A stretch of DNA of 64,000 nucleotides from Bacteroidales bacterium (GCA_017546605.1 JAFYSH010000010.1:47410-111409), one strand, 5' to 3'; shown: positions 54,697-64,000, counted from the stretch's first letter. A program made the numbers and translations. The notes: generated from the sequence alone by a model not told the origin.

Positions 54697-56301
54697 ATGG
54701 CACAAATTGATTTGAGCAAGTACGGCATTCACAATGCAACCGAAGTGGTGTACAACCCCGACTATGACACATTGTACAAAGCAGAACTGGATCCGTCTCT
54801 CGAAGGTTTTGAAAAAGGTCAATTGACTGAACTCGGAGCTGTTAACGTAATGACTGGTGTTTATACCGGACGCTCTCCCAAAGACAAATTCTTTGTAATG
54901 GACGACGTGACCAAAGACACCATCTGGTGGACCTCTGAAGAATACAAAAACGATAACAAACCCGTTACCCAAGAAGCTTGGAAAACGTTGAAAGAAATTG
55001 CAGGCAACGAATTGTCCAACAAAAAATTGTATGTTGTTGACACTTTCTGCGGTGCAAACGAAAACACTCGTTTGAAAATCCGTTTCATCATGGAAGTTGC
55101 ATGGCAAGCTCACTTCGTTAAGAACATGTTCATCCGTCCCACTGAAGAAGAATTGGCAAACTATGGTGAACCTGATTTCGTGGTTTTGAATGCTTCCAAA
55201 GCAAAAGTTGAAAACTACAAAGAACTCGGTCTCAACTCAGAAACCGCAGTTGTATTCAACTTGACTGAAAAAATGCAAGTAATCATCAACACTTGGTACG
55301 GTGGTGAAATGAAGAAAGGTATGTTCTCTTACATGAACTACCTCCTCCCCTTGAAAGGCATTGCTTCTATGCACTGCTCTGCTAACGTAGGTAAAGACGG
55401 TGACACTGCTATCTTCTTCGGTCTTTCAGGTACTGGTAAAACCACTTTGTCAACTGACCCGAAACGCGAACTCATCGGTGATGACGAACACGGTTGGGAT
55501 GACGACGGTGTATTCAACTTTGAAGGCGGTTGCTACGCAAAAGTAATCAACCTCTCTAAAGAAAACGAACCGGATATCTTCAACGCAATCAAGAAAGATG
55601 CTTTGTTGGAAAACGTAACCGTTGATGCAAACGGCAAGATCGACTTCGCAGACAAGAGCGTAACCGAAAATACCCGCGTTTCTTACCCGATCTACCACAT
55701 CAACAACATCGTTAAACCGGTTTCAAAAGCTGGTCCGGCAAAGAAAGTGATCTTCTTGACTGCAGACGCATTCGGTGTACTTCCTCCCGTATCCAAATTG
55801 ACTCCTGAACAAACTCAATACTACTTCTTGAGTGGTTTCACCGCTAAATTGGCTGGTACAGAACGTGGTATCACTGAACCGACTCCCACCTTCTCTGCTT
55901 GCTTTGGTGCAGCATTCTTGTCACTCCACCCGACCAAATACGGTGAAGAACTCGTGAAGAGAATGCAACAATCTGGCGCTACCGCTTACTTGGTAAACAC
56001 TGGTTGGAACGGTACTGGCAAACGTATCTCTATCAAAGATACCCGCGCTATCATTGACGCTATCCTTGATGGCTCTATCGACAAAGCTGACACCATCACC
56101 ATCCCGATGTTCAACCTCGAAGTTCCCACCGCTCTTCCGAACGTTGATACCAACATCTTGGATCCTCGCAACACCTATGCTACTCCCGCAGAATGGGAAG
56201 TTAAAGCAAAAGACTTGGCTGGCCGTTTCGTGAAGAACTTCAACAAGTTCACTGGTAACGAAGCTGGTAAAGCTTTGGTAGCTGCTGGTCCTGAATTGTA
56301 G
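54697..56301 (+). CDS. pckA: Phosphoenolpyruvate carboxykinase (ATP)
   Basis: A 534-residue ATP-type PEPCK interconverting oxaloacetate and phosphoenolpyruvate with CO2 and ATP. The kinase P-loop is [20 protein letters not shown], followed by [35 protein letters not shown] and [15 protein letters not shown]. The codon choice is strongly skewed to a few codons, a sign of very high expression. In an amino-acid-fermenting Bacteroidales member it is central to gluconeogenesis or to CO2 fixation toward succinate. It is a single-gene unit with its own promoter and terminator. Confidence 0.97.
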   Translation: MAQIDLSKYGIHNATEVVYNPDYDTLYKAELDPSLEGFEKGQLTELGAVNVMTGVYTGRSPKDKFFVMDDVTKDTIWWTSEEYKNDNKPVTQEAWKTLKEIAGNELSNKKLYVVDTFCGANENTRLKIRFIMEVAWQAHFVKNMFIRPTEEELANYGEPDFVVLNASKAKVENYKELGLNSETAVVFNLTEKMQVIINTWYGGEMKKGMFSYMNYLLPLKGIASMHCSANVGKDGDTAIFFGLSGTGKTTLSTDPKRELIGDDEHGWDDDGVFNFEGGCYAKVINLSKENEPDIFNAIKKDALLENVTVDANGKIDFADKSVTENTRVSYPIYHINNIVKPVSKAGPAKKVIFLTADAFGVLPPVSKLTPEQTQYYFLSGFTAKLAGTERGITEPTPTFSACFGAAFLSLHPTKYGEELVKRMQQSGATAYLVNTGWNGTGKRISIKDTRAIIDAILDGSIDKADTITIPMFNLEVPTALPNVDTNILDPRNTYATPAEWEVKAKDLAGRFVKNFNKFTGNEAGKALVAAGPEL

Positions 56302-56318
56302 TTCAGTACCTACACAAT

Positions 56319-56355
56319 AAAAAAAGGAAGTGACTACGGTCATTTCCTTTTTTTG
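56319..56355. terminator. Bidirectional terminator between pckA and the lipoprotein genes
   Basis: AAAAAGGAAGTGAC and GTCATTTCCTTTTT form a long stem with a 4-base TACG loop, flanked by A and T runs on both sides. It ends pckA on the plus strand and the GLUG-like lipoprotein gene on the minus strand. Confidence 0.9.
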
Positions 56356-56386
56356 TATCCAATATTCACTCATTATACACAAGGGA

Positions 56387-59300
56387 CTAATTGGCAGGTC
56401 TCGATGTATATTGGAACGGACAGTCTCTCAATTCAGGTCGCCCGTTTTGAATCACCCAAACATCCGAAAAATCAAGATCCGTGTCATTCCAATAGCCATA
56501 ACTCCCCATTTCGTCAGCACTGAACACATGTACCGATTTCGGCCACAAAGAACCCGATTGATAGGTTCCCTCCAAGGTATAACAATTGCTATAGGTGCCA
56601 TTGCCATCATCAGTTCCCATAATGCCATTTCCATAAGGAACTTGACCGTAATTCACACAACAGTCAATCAGGCTGTAAGTTGCAGAACATCCAACAATCC
56701 CACCTGCATCATTGTTCAAATCCGAAGGCAAATAACCACTATTGTAGCAGTTTTGCACAATGGAATTGTCTTCATTGCCAATATTGGCTCGTTCTAAATA
56801 GCCAATAATACCTCCAGTATAAGAATCACTGGTATTCGAGCGAACTTCTCCATAATTGGCCGATTCACGCAAACTTACATTCAAGCTGGTATTCGAACTA
56901 CCCGAACCCATTTTTCCAGCAATACCTCCGACACAAACATTTTCGCCACTACCGATAATGGTCCCAAAATTCACCGAATACTGAACCACACAGCGACGGT
57001 CTTTCGCTTTTCCAAGAATACCGCCAACACCCGGATAAGGGCTGGAACTGCTCGCATTGCCAGTTACGGTTCCATAATTGGCACTGTTGTGAATCTTACA
57101 CCAGTCATGCACCGAGGTGGCAGACGTTGCTCCGACAACACCTCCGACAAAGTTTTCTCCAGTCACCTCTCCAATATTCACACAATAATTCACATAGGGT
57201 TCATCGCTGCCATATTGTACATGACCTACAACCCCACCTAAATGATCCTTTCCTTTGACCGTTCCATAGTTGATACATTCTTCCAATTTACCTCTCTTTT
57301 CAATCTCACCGACGACTCCACCCGCATAATGAACCGCATCAACGAATCCTTCAAACGAACAATCACATACTTTTTTATCGTTATCATAAGAAATAAAACC
57401 GAAGACTCCACCGGTGTAATTCCCATTTCCGGTCACCGTAGCATTCACATGCAATCCGTCCACAGATGAATTGATTACGTTTCCGATCGCACCACCCAGG
57501 TACCTGGCCGCAGCTTCCTTGTCATACGGAAGTACCTTTCCATAGAAACAAGTCTTCAGGCTACTTTTGGCCGGGATCTTCGGCGCACTGTTGTTCATCG
57601 AGATACTATTTTCACCATCCACAACCCCATCCTTCAGTTCTCCAATCAACCCTCCTACTTTGTAAGGTCCTTTTACCTCCATGGAGCCCGTACCCACCGT
57701 ACTGCTGCGCAATTCAAGAGTGGCTTTGTTCATAAAGCCAGCAATACCCCCCACATAACCATAAGACTCATCCGAATGCGCAACAGTAATGTTACCAGCC
57801 ATCTCCAAATCTCGGATATACAGCGCATTGTTTTCGAATCCGGTTCCTTCCACACGGCCAGCAAATCCTCCCACATACAAGTCTCCCGAACAATAATAAG
57901 GGCACTCCAAATAAGTATTTGAGCCAAATTTAAAACCATCTACCGATAAATCGAAACTTTCTTTGAGTTGAAGATACCCAATGCCGGCAGCAACGGATTC
58001 GCTACCGTGTATCGGACCAGATACCAAAACCTCACTCAACTGCAAGGGTTGGGTTACATTCGCATAACCAATACATCCACCCACATACTTATCCGCTACC
58101 TTATAAACCAAGGCCAGCTCTGTGTTGGCAATCGAACTGGTCGCCGAAAGCGACTCAACATACCCTACAATTCCTCCCAAATATTCTTTGGCATAAAGTA
58201 TTCGAATATTATCATTGTTCGTATTGGAACTGTGCAGCAACAGAACACCGTTCACCTCAAAGCTGGCATTCTTCACATGTCCGATTACTCCACCTACATA
58301 CTTACCGTCACTTTCCACCACAAAACGGTCCGCAATAGGATCTTCCTCAAATCCGGATGATACTGCAGACGCGTAGCTTCCACTATGAATGGTATGAAAA
58401 TCCCGAATAGTCAACGCGGCGTTCTCACACTTTCCAACAGCCCCACCTACCGCTTCACCAATGGCCGATATACTCAAGTTACTCTTACATTGCAAGATGC
58501 TCACATGGGCATTGTTGCTTACAGAACCGATCAACCCACCTATCAATGAATTTGCTTCAAGATGCCCGGTTACAATCACATTGGAGATACTTACAATACC
58601 TTCTGCATTCCCAGCAATGGCACCTACCCGACTGTGAGCATTGTTGATATAGATATCATCCACAATCAAGTCCGACAAGTAAGCCCCATTCTTCAAGGCT
58701 TTAAAAATCCCCCGATCTGAATCCTCGGTAGCCTCCTTGCCTCCCGAATAAGAAAGATCCGAAATTCGTTTACAATCACCACTATAATGACCTGCAAATG
58801 TAAGATTACCTAGCGTCCTGTTTTCTTCTTTAGCCCCGCTACGCCATTGAATATCGGCGGTTTGTTGAAAGTAATAACCCGCTGCATAATGATCATCAAT
58901 ACTCAAAACGCTCAAGAAATTATTAAAATCATCGCTGGACCCAATCAAGTACGGATCCGATGCACTGCCTGATCCCAACAAATAGGCTCCATAACCCTCT
59001 TTCTTCAATTCCTCATCGGCATCATCAATTTTTTCGGCCTCTTCCCCTACAAATTGAATCAAATAACGACGGGGAGTTTTTCCCAGAAAATGATCCGAAA
59101 CCAAAATATAGGTATCATCCTCGATACGTGTCAATTCCGGTATTATCATCGAAACTTTCATATAATCTTCCGTGAACTCACAGGTCGTTTGCAACTCCAG
59201 AATCACCGGTTTGTTCTTTGCAATCAAGCGAACCGTAAATGTTTTCAAGGGATCTACGTTCCAGCGCAAGGTTGAGTGAAACGTTGTAACAGAATAGCCA

Positions 59301-59410
59301 TCATAGTGCTGGATGTAAGCATCCAAATCCGGCTGATGATGTTCTTCCGAACAGGCTTGAAACAAACCCGCAAATGCCATTAGCAAAACAAGGTAAATTG
59401 TTTTTTTCAT
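56387..59410 (-). CDS. Large surface lipoprotein with GLUG-like beta-helix repeats (A)
   Basis: A 1007-residue predicted lipoprotein. A signal peptide with Cys20 (LFQAC) is followed by SEEHH, acidic residues at +2/+3 as in Bacteroidetes surface-export signals. Residues about 30-130 form a beta-rich N-terminal domain; GSGSASDPYLIGSSDDF (about 146-162) opens a region of about 18 repeats to the C terminus. Each repeat carries a VGG(I/L/V)xG-type core (VGGLIGSVSNN, LGGIVGYVES, VGGVVGATSA, AGGIVGCSAT) and a CxNxGxVxG-like strand (ECINYGTVKG, HNSANYGTVTG), similar to the GLUG motif of right-handed beta-helix adhesins. Function is unknown; adhesion or glycan/protein binding at the cell surface is a guess. 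It is 40 bases downstream of paralogue B. Confidence 0.82.
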   Translation of the reverse strand: MKKTIYLVLLMAFAGLFQACSEEHHQPDLDAYIQHYDGYSVTTFHSTLRWNVDPLKTFTVRLIAKNKPVILELQTTCEFTEDYMKVSMIIPELTRIEDDTYILVSDHFLGKTPRRYLIQFVGEEAEKIDDADEELKKEGYGAYLLGSGSASDPYLIGSSDDFNNFLSVLSIDDHYAAGYYFQQTADIQWRSGAKEENRTLGNLTFAGHYSGDCKRISDLSYSGGKEATEDSDRGIFKALKNGAYLSDLIVDDIYINNAHSRVGAIAGNAEGIVSISNVIVTGHLEANSLIGGLIGSVSNNAHVSILQCKSNLSISAIGEAVGGAVGKCENAALTIRDFHTIHSGSYASAVSSGFEEDPIADRFVVESDGKYVGGVIGHVKNASFEVNGVLLLHSSNTNNDNIRILYAKEYLGGIVGYVESLSATSSIANTELALVYKVADKYVGGCIGYANVTQPLQLSEVLVSGPIHGSESVAAGIGYLQLKESFDLSVDGFKFGSNTYLECPYYCSGDLYVGGFAGRVEGTGFENNALYIRDLEMAGNITVAHSDESYGYVGGIAGFMNKATLELRSSTVGTGSMEVKGPYKVGGLIGELKDGVVDGENSISMNNSAPKIPAKSSLKTCFYGKVLPYDKEAAARYLGGAIGNVINSSVDGLHVNATVTGNGNYTGGVFGFISYDNDKKVCDCSFEGFVDAVHYAGGVVGEIEKRGKLEECINYGTVKGKDHLGGVVGHVQYGSDEPYVNYCVNIGEVTGENFVGGVVGATSATSVHDWCKIHNSANYGTVTGNASSSSPYPGVGGILGKAKDRRCVVQYSVNFGTIIGSGENVCVGGIAGKMGSGSSNTSLNVSLRESANYGEVRSNTSDSYTGGIIGYLERANIGNEDNSIVQNCYNSGYLPSDLNNDAGGIVGCSATYSLIDCCVNYGQVPYGNGIMGTDDGNGTYSNCYTLEGTYQSGSLWPKSVHVFSADEMGSYGYWNDTDLDFSDVWVIQNGRPELRDCPFQYTSRPAN

Positions 59411-59450
59411 ATTGAATTGTTCTTTATATGATTTCTGATTGATTCATAAA

Positions 59451-62342
59451 TTATTCAGCAGAAAACTGCATCGATGAGCGGAAAGGTATCGGATACGAAG
59501 TTCCCGAAGTCACCGTCGGTATTTTCCAGGCCCCCTGCTCACCAAACGACCATCCCGAATAAGAGTTTTGCTGACCCAACTGACTCAAGCTCAACGAACT
59601 TGCATAGTTATCCGTATATCCTTTGTTTTTGTAGTAATATACTCCCTCAAAGGTATCATATGTACCGATCTTCCCATCCGCCTCACCGAATATGCCCTTC
59701 CAAGTTGAGACATCGGCCAACCCCAGGCAATTGATAACACTGTACTCATCATCGATCAAGCCAGCCAGCTGACCTCCGCCCTTACCGGTACCCGTTCCTG
59801 CATTCAAGCAATCCTTCATATACCCCCGGCTGTTGAAACGCCCTACAATACCACCAACATGATCTTGGGGGGTTCCTGAAATCGGACCGGCATTCACACA
59901 TTGTGTGATCAAGATCACATTATCCGCATAATCAGTCGCTCCTTTAGTAATGGAATTCATGGCGCCAACCGCACCAATCATTCCTCCGACAATAGCAGGA
60001 GCCAGGGTCCCTCCACTTAGAACTGTAAGACCTATCACAGAAATCACATCCACGGCCAACAACACTCCTGCGGCAATGATGTAATTGCGTTCGTGAATTT
60101 CGTTCAGTTCAGCCACCTCTTCGGCGCGTTCGTGAACTGCTTTGTTCAAATTGTCATTAAATGTCTTCACATTTTCTTCGTTGGACAGAAAACCCGATAG
60201 TTCATCCATCGAGGTCGCATAATCCGTCAACAAAGGGTCCGTTGACAAATCACTCAAGAGCTTGACCGACTGAGAAGCTCGAATCTTTTTCAGATCTTCG
60301 TCCAAAGACTGAATTACCGAATCACTTACCGCTACAATCTCAGCAGCCATTGCTTCTACGTGCACATGATCCAGGTGGTGTCCCGCTATTCCAATAAACA
60401 CAACTTCCGTAATCGGAAGAACCACATCAATGGCCACTTCTGTCAGCAAAAGAAAGGTACTCAAAAATCCGGAAGTAGCCATGTGGGCCACCGACAAAAC
60501 CGGACCTAAAAAGGCCGCAAACATTTGAACCGCTCCAAAGGTAATTTCAGCAATATTCAAGGCACTCAATTCTTTTTCCCTTCCCATTTCTGCAACAATT
60601 CCCCCAACCGGTTCCTGCATTCCTTCAATAGCGCCAAAATTGCCACAATAGTGAATAACCGTATTATTTTCCGCATAACCAACGATGCCGGCTGCATGCG
60701 AGCCTTCCGCGCTGATACTTCCATAATTCTGAGAATCCGCTAAAGAGCCCATGGATGTCTTGCCCACAATCCCGGCCACATAATCCCCCGTACCAGATAC
60801 AGATCCTTTATTCAAGGAGTTATGGACACCAGCTATCGATGTATAGCCCACCAAGCCTCCTACATAATCTACTCCCTGGACGGTCCCCGTATTCAAACAA
60901 GAATAGCAACCGAATTGTGCTTCCCCACACAAACCGCCAACATTCCTAACTCCAGAAACGTCACCCTCATTCCGACAATAACGCAAATAAACATTGTTGA
61001 ACAGATAACCTTCTTCTTCACTGTAATTTACGCGCATACTTCCCACGATTCCTCCTACACCCTCATAGCCTTTCACGGTTCCATAATTTTCTGATGTCGT
61101 TATCCAAGCCGCCCGAGCTCCTGCAAGAATCCCCCCAAAAGAGCGCTGTGTATCATCCACATTCGTTTCTGGACCCACTACTTGCGCCTTGTGCAAATTC
61201 TTAGAAGCAACAATACTAATGGTATCCCCCACCGCAATAATACCACCCGCACTTCCTAAATTCACTTTTACCGATCCATTATTTTGGCAATTGTTAATCA
61301 AGATCTTTGAGGACACAGCTCCAGCCCCAACCAGACCTCCAGCGTTATAATCGGCTGTCACCAATACTTCATCGTCGGTAGAACAGCCGGCTATATCCAA
61401 TACCGCATGCGAATCAACCACCCCGATGAGCCCACCTGCCGAAAAACTACCATTTGCCCCATAAACATCCGAGCTAATAAGGGAACATTTATGAATATGC
61501 GTGGTATCATTCGTACCACCTCGAGTAATCACCACACCAGCTAAGGTTCCGACTCCATACACCCCTTTAACCATGGAATTCTTGATGGTAACATTCAAAA
61601 TCGTTGCTCCCCGAATGTAACCGAACAATCCAACAGCAACACCATTTTCCACCTTGTCTGTCAATGATTTGACATACTCAATGTAATAACCATTTCCATT
61701 ATAAATCCCACAGAACGGATTGTTCATATCATAACCTATCGGCGTCCAAAAATGCACTGGATCACATCGTTCGACCTCTGGCTTCATGTACTTGGCGATA
61801 AAATCCCCTTGCTGACTAAAATACAAGCCTTCGGTAGGATGCGAATTGGTGTACGACCGAATTTTGGTCAAATGCTCGGGAGCCGTCACTTGATAAGGAT
61901 CCTCTTGGGTACCTTTACCCACCAATCCGATCTGCTCATCGTACGAATCCAATACTCGATATCCATCTTTCTTGAATTCAATCCGCATACCCAGGCCCCG
62001 ATTCAGATCTCCCTCATATTCAAGAAAAAGCATCCGATAGACCCCTTCTTTGATTCCGTGATCCATCGTAATTAATGAACGGTCTTCAGTTCGTTGATGC
62101 GTAGTCGTACGAACAAACACCTGTCCATCCGGAGCCATGATGTACAACACCGGTTTTTTTTCCATAAAACCATCCAACTCTTCACTGAGTTCAAATACCC
62201 GACAATCACCCACATACGGATCATTCGGACGACCACTATTTCCATTGTATTCGTCCTCCGAGCAAGCGGACAAGGCTAAGAGAAAAACCCCCATCCATGA
62301 CAAAATTAAAACAGCTCGAAAGACTCTTGTAAAAGCAAGCAT
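59451..62342 (-). CDS. Large surface lipoprotein with GLUG-like beta-helix interrupted by a helical hydrophobic domain (B)
   Basis: A 963-residue predicted lipoprotein, ATG 62342, signal peptide with lipobox LSAC (Cys27) followed by SEDEY. Its plan follows its neighbour: beta-rich N-terminal domain, GKGTQEDPYQVTAPEHL, then GLUG-like repeats (AGGLIGVVDS, VGGIVGSMRV, VGGLVGYTSI). Between a repeat core (VGGIVAEMG) and the next strand (CVNAGPISG), residues about 587-809 (59916-60584) are quite different: two hydrophobic stretches (about 601-654, including GFLSTFLLLTEVAIDVVLPI), a charged helical part (about 712-753) and a long uncharged Gly/Ala/Ile segment (about 754-797, ending GGMIGAVGAMNS). 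The repeats resume after it. The insert looks like a membrane-active helical domain; the product is otherwise unassigned. Confidence 0.8.
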   Translation of the reverse strand: MLAFTRVFRAVLILSWMGVFLLALSACSEDEYNGNSGRPNDPYVGDCRVFELSEELDGFMEKKPVLYIMAPDGQVFVRTTTHQRTEDRSLITMDHGIKEGVYRMLFLEYEGDLNRGLGMRIEFKKDGYRVLDSYDEQIGLVGKGTQEDPYQVTAPEHLTKIRSYTNSHPTEGLYFSQQGDFIAKYMKPEVERCDPVHFWTPIGYDMNNPFCGIYNGNGYYIEYVKSLTDKVENGVAVGLFGYIRGATILNVTIKNSMVKGVYGVGTLAGVVITRGGTNDTTHIHKCSLISSDVYGANGSFSAGGLIGVVDSHAVLDIAGCSTDDEVLVTADYNAGGLVGAGAVSSKILINNCQNNGSVKVNLGSAGGIIAVGDTISIVASKNLHKAQVVGPETNVDDTQRSFGGILAGARAAWITTSENYGTVKGYEGVGGIVGSMRVNYSEEEGYLFNNVYLRYCRNEGDVSGVRNVGGLCGEAQFGCYSCLNTGTVQGVDYVGGLVGYTSIAGVHNSLNKGSVSGTGDYVAGIVGKTSMGSLADSQNYGSISAEGSHAAGIVGYAENNTVIHYCGNFGAIEGMQEPVGGIVAEMGREKELSALNIAEITFGAVQMFAAFLGPVLSVAHMATSGFLSTFLLLTEVAIDVVLPITEVVFIGIAGHHLDHVHVEAMAAEIVAVSDSVIQSLDEDLKKIRASQSVKLLSDLSTDPLLTDYATSMDELSGFLSNEENVKTFNDNLNKAVHERAEEVAELNEIHERNYIIAAGVLLAVDVISVIGLTVLSGGTLAPAIVGGMIGAVGAMNSITKGATDYADNVILITQCVNAGPISGTPQDHVGGIVGRFNSRGYMKDCLNAGTGTGKGGGQLAGLIDDEYSVINCLGLADVSTWKGIFGEADGKIGTYDTFEGVYYYKNKGYTDNYASSLSLSQLGQQNSYSGWSFGEQGAWKIPTVTSGTSYPIPFRSSMQFSAE

Positions 62343-62365
62343 AATGTGATTACTTAAATTTTCCA

Positions 62366-62396
62366 CAAATATACAATGCATAATAATGCTCCCAAA
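62366..62396 (-). promoter_or_regulatory. Promoter of the two GLUG-like lipoprotein genes
   Basis: On the minus strand TTTG (62396-62393), 19 bases, then TATATTTG (62373-62366) fit both consensus elements exactly. The leader to the ATG at 62342 is about 17 bases. Both lipoprotein genes (gap of 40 bases) probably depend on it. Confidence 0.8.
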
Positions 62397-62455
62397 AATA
62401 AATTATTATTTTCATATATTTTATATTGAATTATCGAAACATTATCAATTAAAAA

Positions 62456-62487
62456 TTTGAAAAATGTGCGGAAATAAAGTATATTCG
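62456..62487 (+). promoter_or_regulatory. Promoter of the amidohydrolase gene
   Basis: TTTG (62456-62459), 20 bases, then TATATTCG (62480-62487), one mismatch from TAnnTTTG. It is about 90 bases upstream of the ATG at 62578. Confidence 0.55.
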
Positions 62488-62577
62488 CAAAAATGAAATT
62501 CACCACAAACCACCAAGGTGAGAGCGATAGTAAAAAAATGCTTATTTTTACAAGAATTTAAAAAAGCAACCCAATCT

Positions 62578-63984
62578 ATGAGTGAAATTCTCATCAAAAA
62601 TGTAACCTTACAAGGCAAACAAGTTGACATCCAAATATCCGGAAATCAAATTATTGGCATTCACCCCGTACCCGAAGACAACAACCAATCCACAGGCATT
62701 GCTTCACTCATGTCCGGCATTGCCAACTTCTTTTCCGGTATGTCTTCTGGCGATCACGGCGCCGGCAACCTGCCCAACATCGCAAAATCCGGCATGTCAC
62801 GCGGCGCAAGAGATGGGGCCACTGTCCAAAAGCCCAAAGTAATTGACGGTACCGGCAAGTGGGTCATTCCCGGCCTTATCAACATGCACACACACTCCGG
62901 CATGACACTCACCCGTGGCTTTGAAGAAGACAAACCCCTGACTGCCTGGTTAAATCGCGTATGGGAAGTAGAACAAGGACTGAATGAGGAAATGATCTAC
63001 TGGGGCACCCGCTTGGCCTGCCTGGAAATGATCAAATCCGGAACAACGTGTTTCAATGACCAATATTGGATGATTGACCAGGCTGCCAATGCCGTAGAGG
63101 AAGCAGGTATCCGTGCATTCCACTCCTACGTCTTTTTGGATGGCGGCGATGCCGAGAAAGCAAAGCGCCAACGCAAAGAGGCTGAAATTTTCTATGAACG
63201 AGCCCAAAATTGGGATCCCCGCAATCAATTTACCATTGCCATCCATGCTCCTTACACCGTTTGCGAAGAAAATATGGCGTGGGTACGCGATTTTACGAAA
63301 GAAAATAATTTATTGATCCACACCCACTTGTCAGAAACACAAAATGAGGTCAATGAGTCCCTGCAGCGATACGGAAAGACCCCTATCCGCCGGATGTACG
63401 ACTTGGGCATCCTCTCCGATCGGGTCATCTCGGCACATTCCTTGTGGTTAAACGATGAAGACATCGCCCTATTGGGAGAAACTGGAGTAACAACGGTACA
63501 CAATGTCAATTCCAACCTCAAACTAGCATCTGGCTACCGTTTTCGTTATCAAGAACTTACCAAAGCGGGTGCAAACGTCACTTTGGGAACAGATGGCTGT
63601 GGATCTTCCAATAACTTAGACTTATTGGAAACCATGAAGACTTCCGCCTTACTACAAAAAGCCTGGCGTGAAGACCCTGCCGCATTACCCCTGAACGAAC
63701 TAATGGATATGGCCACTATCAATGGTGCCAAAGCCCTGAAAATCAACTCTGGTAAAATCGAAGTCGGAGCCTTGGCGGATCTGGTACTAATCGAAACCCG
63801 CAATTGCGCCTTCACCCCGATGCTGGATTTCCATGCCAACTTGATTTACTCCGCCAACAGTTCGTGCGTGGATACCGTCATCTGCGATGGCAATGTCCTG
63901 ATGGAAAACCGACACGTTCCTGGCGAAGAAGAAATCCTAAGCCGGGCAAACGATTTGGCACTCCGACTAAACGGAAAGCAATAA
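62578..63984 (+). CDS. Amidohydrolase of the MtaD/SsnA group with a low-complexity insertion
   Basis: A 468-residue metal-dependent hydrolase resembling 5-methylthioadenosine/S-adenosylhomocysteine deaminases. Metal ligands are in PGLINMHTHSGMT (HxH), the IHAPYTVCEE segment, IHTHLSETQNEV and VTLGTDGCGSSNNLDLLE. The C terminus (GKIEVGALADLVLIE) is the usual beta-sandwich return. Between the N-terminal strands and VIDGTGKWVIPGL there is an extra stretch of about 45-50 residues (about 31-83), rich in Gly, Ser, Met and Asn, not seen in typical members. The start ATG 62578 is chosen because MSEILIKNVTL is the standard N terminus. The exact substrate is uncertain. Confidence 0.85.
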   Translation: MSEILIKNVTLQGKQVDIQISGNQIIGIHPVPEDNNQSTGIASLMSGIANFFSGMSSGDHGAGNLPNIAKSGMSRGARDGATVQKPKVIDGTGKWVIPGLINMHTHSGMTLTRGFEEDKPLTAWLNRVWEVEQGLNEEMIYWGTRLACLEMIKSGTTCFNDQYWMIDQAANAVEEAGIRAFHSYVFLDGGDAEKAKRQRKEAEIFYERAQNWDPRNQFTIAIHAPYTVCEENMAWVRDFTKENNLLIHTHLSETQNEVNESLQRYGKTPIRRMYDLGILSDRVISAHSLWLNDEDIALLGETGVTTVHNVNSNLKLASGYRFRYQELTKAGANVTLGTDGCGSSNNLDLLETMKTSALLQKAWREDPAALPLNELMDMATINGAKALKINSGKIEVGALADLVLIETRNCAFTPMLDFHANLIYSANSSCVDTVICDGNVLMENRHVPGEEEILSRANDLALRLNGKQ

Positions 63985-64000
63985 CAACATAAATAAAAAA

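Noticed and set aside
56387..62342. Possible CRISPR or satellite repeats because of repeated short motifs
   Set aside because: The repetition is at protein level (GG-x-x-G and C-x-N-x-G units) with divergent DNA and continuous open frames.
56387..62342. One long gene broken into two by a frameshift
   Set aside because: Each part has its own start codon, signal peptide with lipobox and N-terminal domain, so these are two genes.
1..64000. tRNA, rRNA or CRISPR loci
   Set aside because: Gaps between genes are mostly under 100 bases and none showed a tRNA cloverleaf consensus, rRNA sequence or regularly spaced repeats.

Overview
The window looks like a chromosomal segment of a member of the Bacteroidetes, most likely the order Bacteroidales. 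The evidence is the recurring -33 TTTG / -7 TAnnTTTG promoter pattern of this phylum upstream of most transcription units, typical Bacteroidales families (DUF3467, Rossmann/DUF2520, a long QueA, EFR1-type flavodoxin-ferredoxin, GLUG-like surface lipoproteins, DUF2027/Smr), lipoproteins with acidic residues just after the lipid-bearing Cys, and a complete lysine-to-butyrate fermentation operon of the sort known from amino-acid fermenters such as Porphyromonas. I cannot name the species. No transposase, integrase, phage gene, CRISPR array, rRNA or tRNA was seen; gene density is high and only one stretch (36219-36754) exceeds 300 bases without a gene.

Layout. 1-10.3 kb: the 3' part of carB, a SulP anion transporter, a coiled-coil DUF2130 protein, threonine aldolase, a small outer-membrane barrel protein with a flavodoxin/ferredoxin protein, an SDR, a MATE-Nudix-Smr operon and a 59-residue winged-helix-like protein. 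10.3-14.4 kb (minus): a TPP-riboswitch-controlled thiamin salvage operon, thiM - thiE/tenA fusion - thiL - thiD, with no gene for de novo synthesis of either ring. 14.4-29.3 kb (minus): a 15-gene lysine fermentation operon in the order atoD-kal-kce-kdd-kdd'-kamA-kamB-kamC-kamD-kamE-atoA-thl-bcd-etfB-etfA, bounded by a promoter at 29255 and a terminator at 14370. Together these carry lysine through beta-lysine, 3,5-diaminohexanoate, 5-amino-3-oxohexanoate, 3-aminobutyryl-CoA and crotonyl-CoA to butyrate and acetyl-CoA, and supply the reactivation factors of the B12 mutase.

29.3-36.2 kb (minus): an acyl-CoA synthetase / membrane M28 peptidase / acyltransferase operon, then queA with a lipoprotein gene. 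36.2-39.6 kb (plus): an XRE-type regulator, pyrD and cinA. 39.6-50.1 kb (minus): a tightly packed run valS - Ca2+ ATPase - thioesterase - tatA - tatC - ABC-F - rlmB - dipeptidase. 50.2-52.6 kb (plus): DUF3467, Rossmann/DUF2520, KdsC-like and Maf genes, converging on recQ. 54.5-56.3 kb: pckA with a long leader and a strong terminator. 56.4-62.3 kb (minus): two adjacent large GLUG-like beta-helix lipoproteins, one interrupted by a roughly 220-residue hydrophobic/coiled-coil domain. 62.6-64 kb: an amidohydrolase with an unusual low-complexity insertion.

The observations I rate highest are the helical, membrane-active-looking domain embedded in the second beta-helix lipoprotein (about 59916-60584), the two tandem Kdd paralogues with different cofactor-binding signatures, and the ThiE-TenA fusion. 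All functional calls come from reading motifs by eye; no database search was possible.
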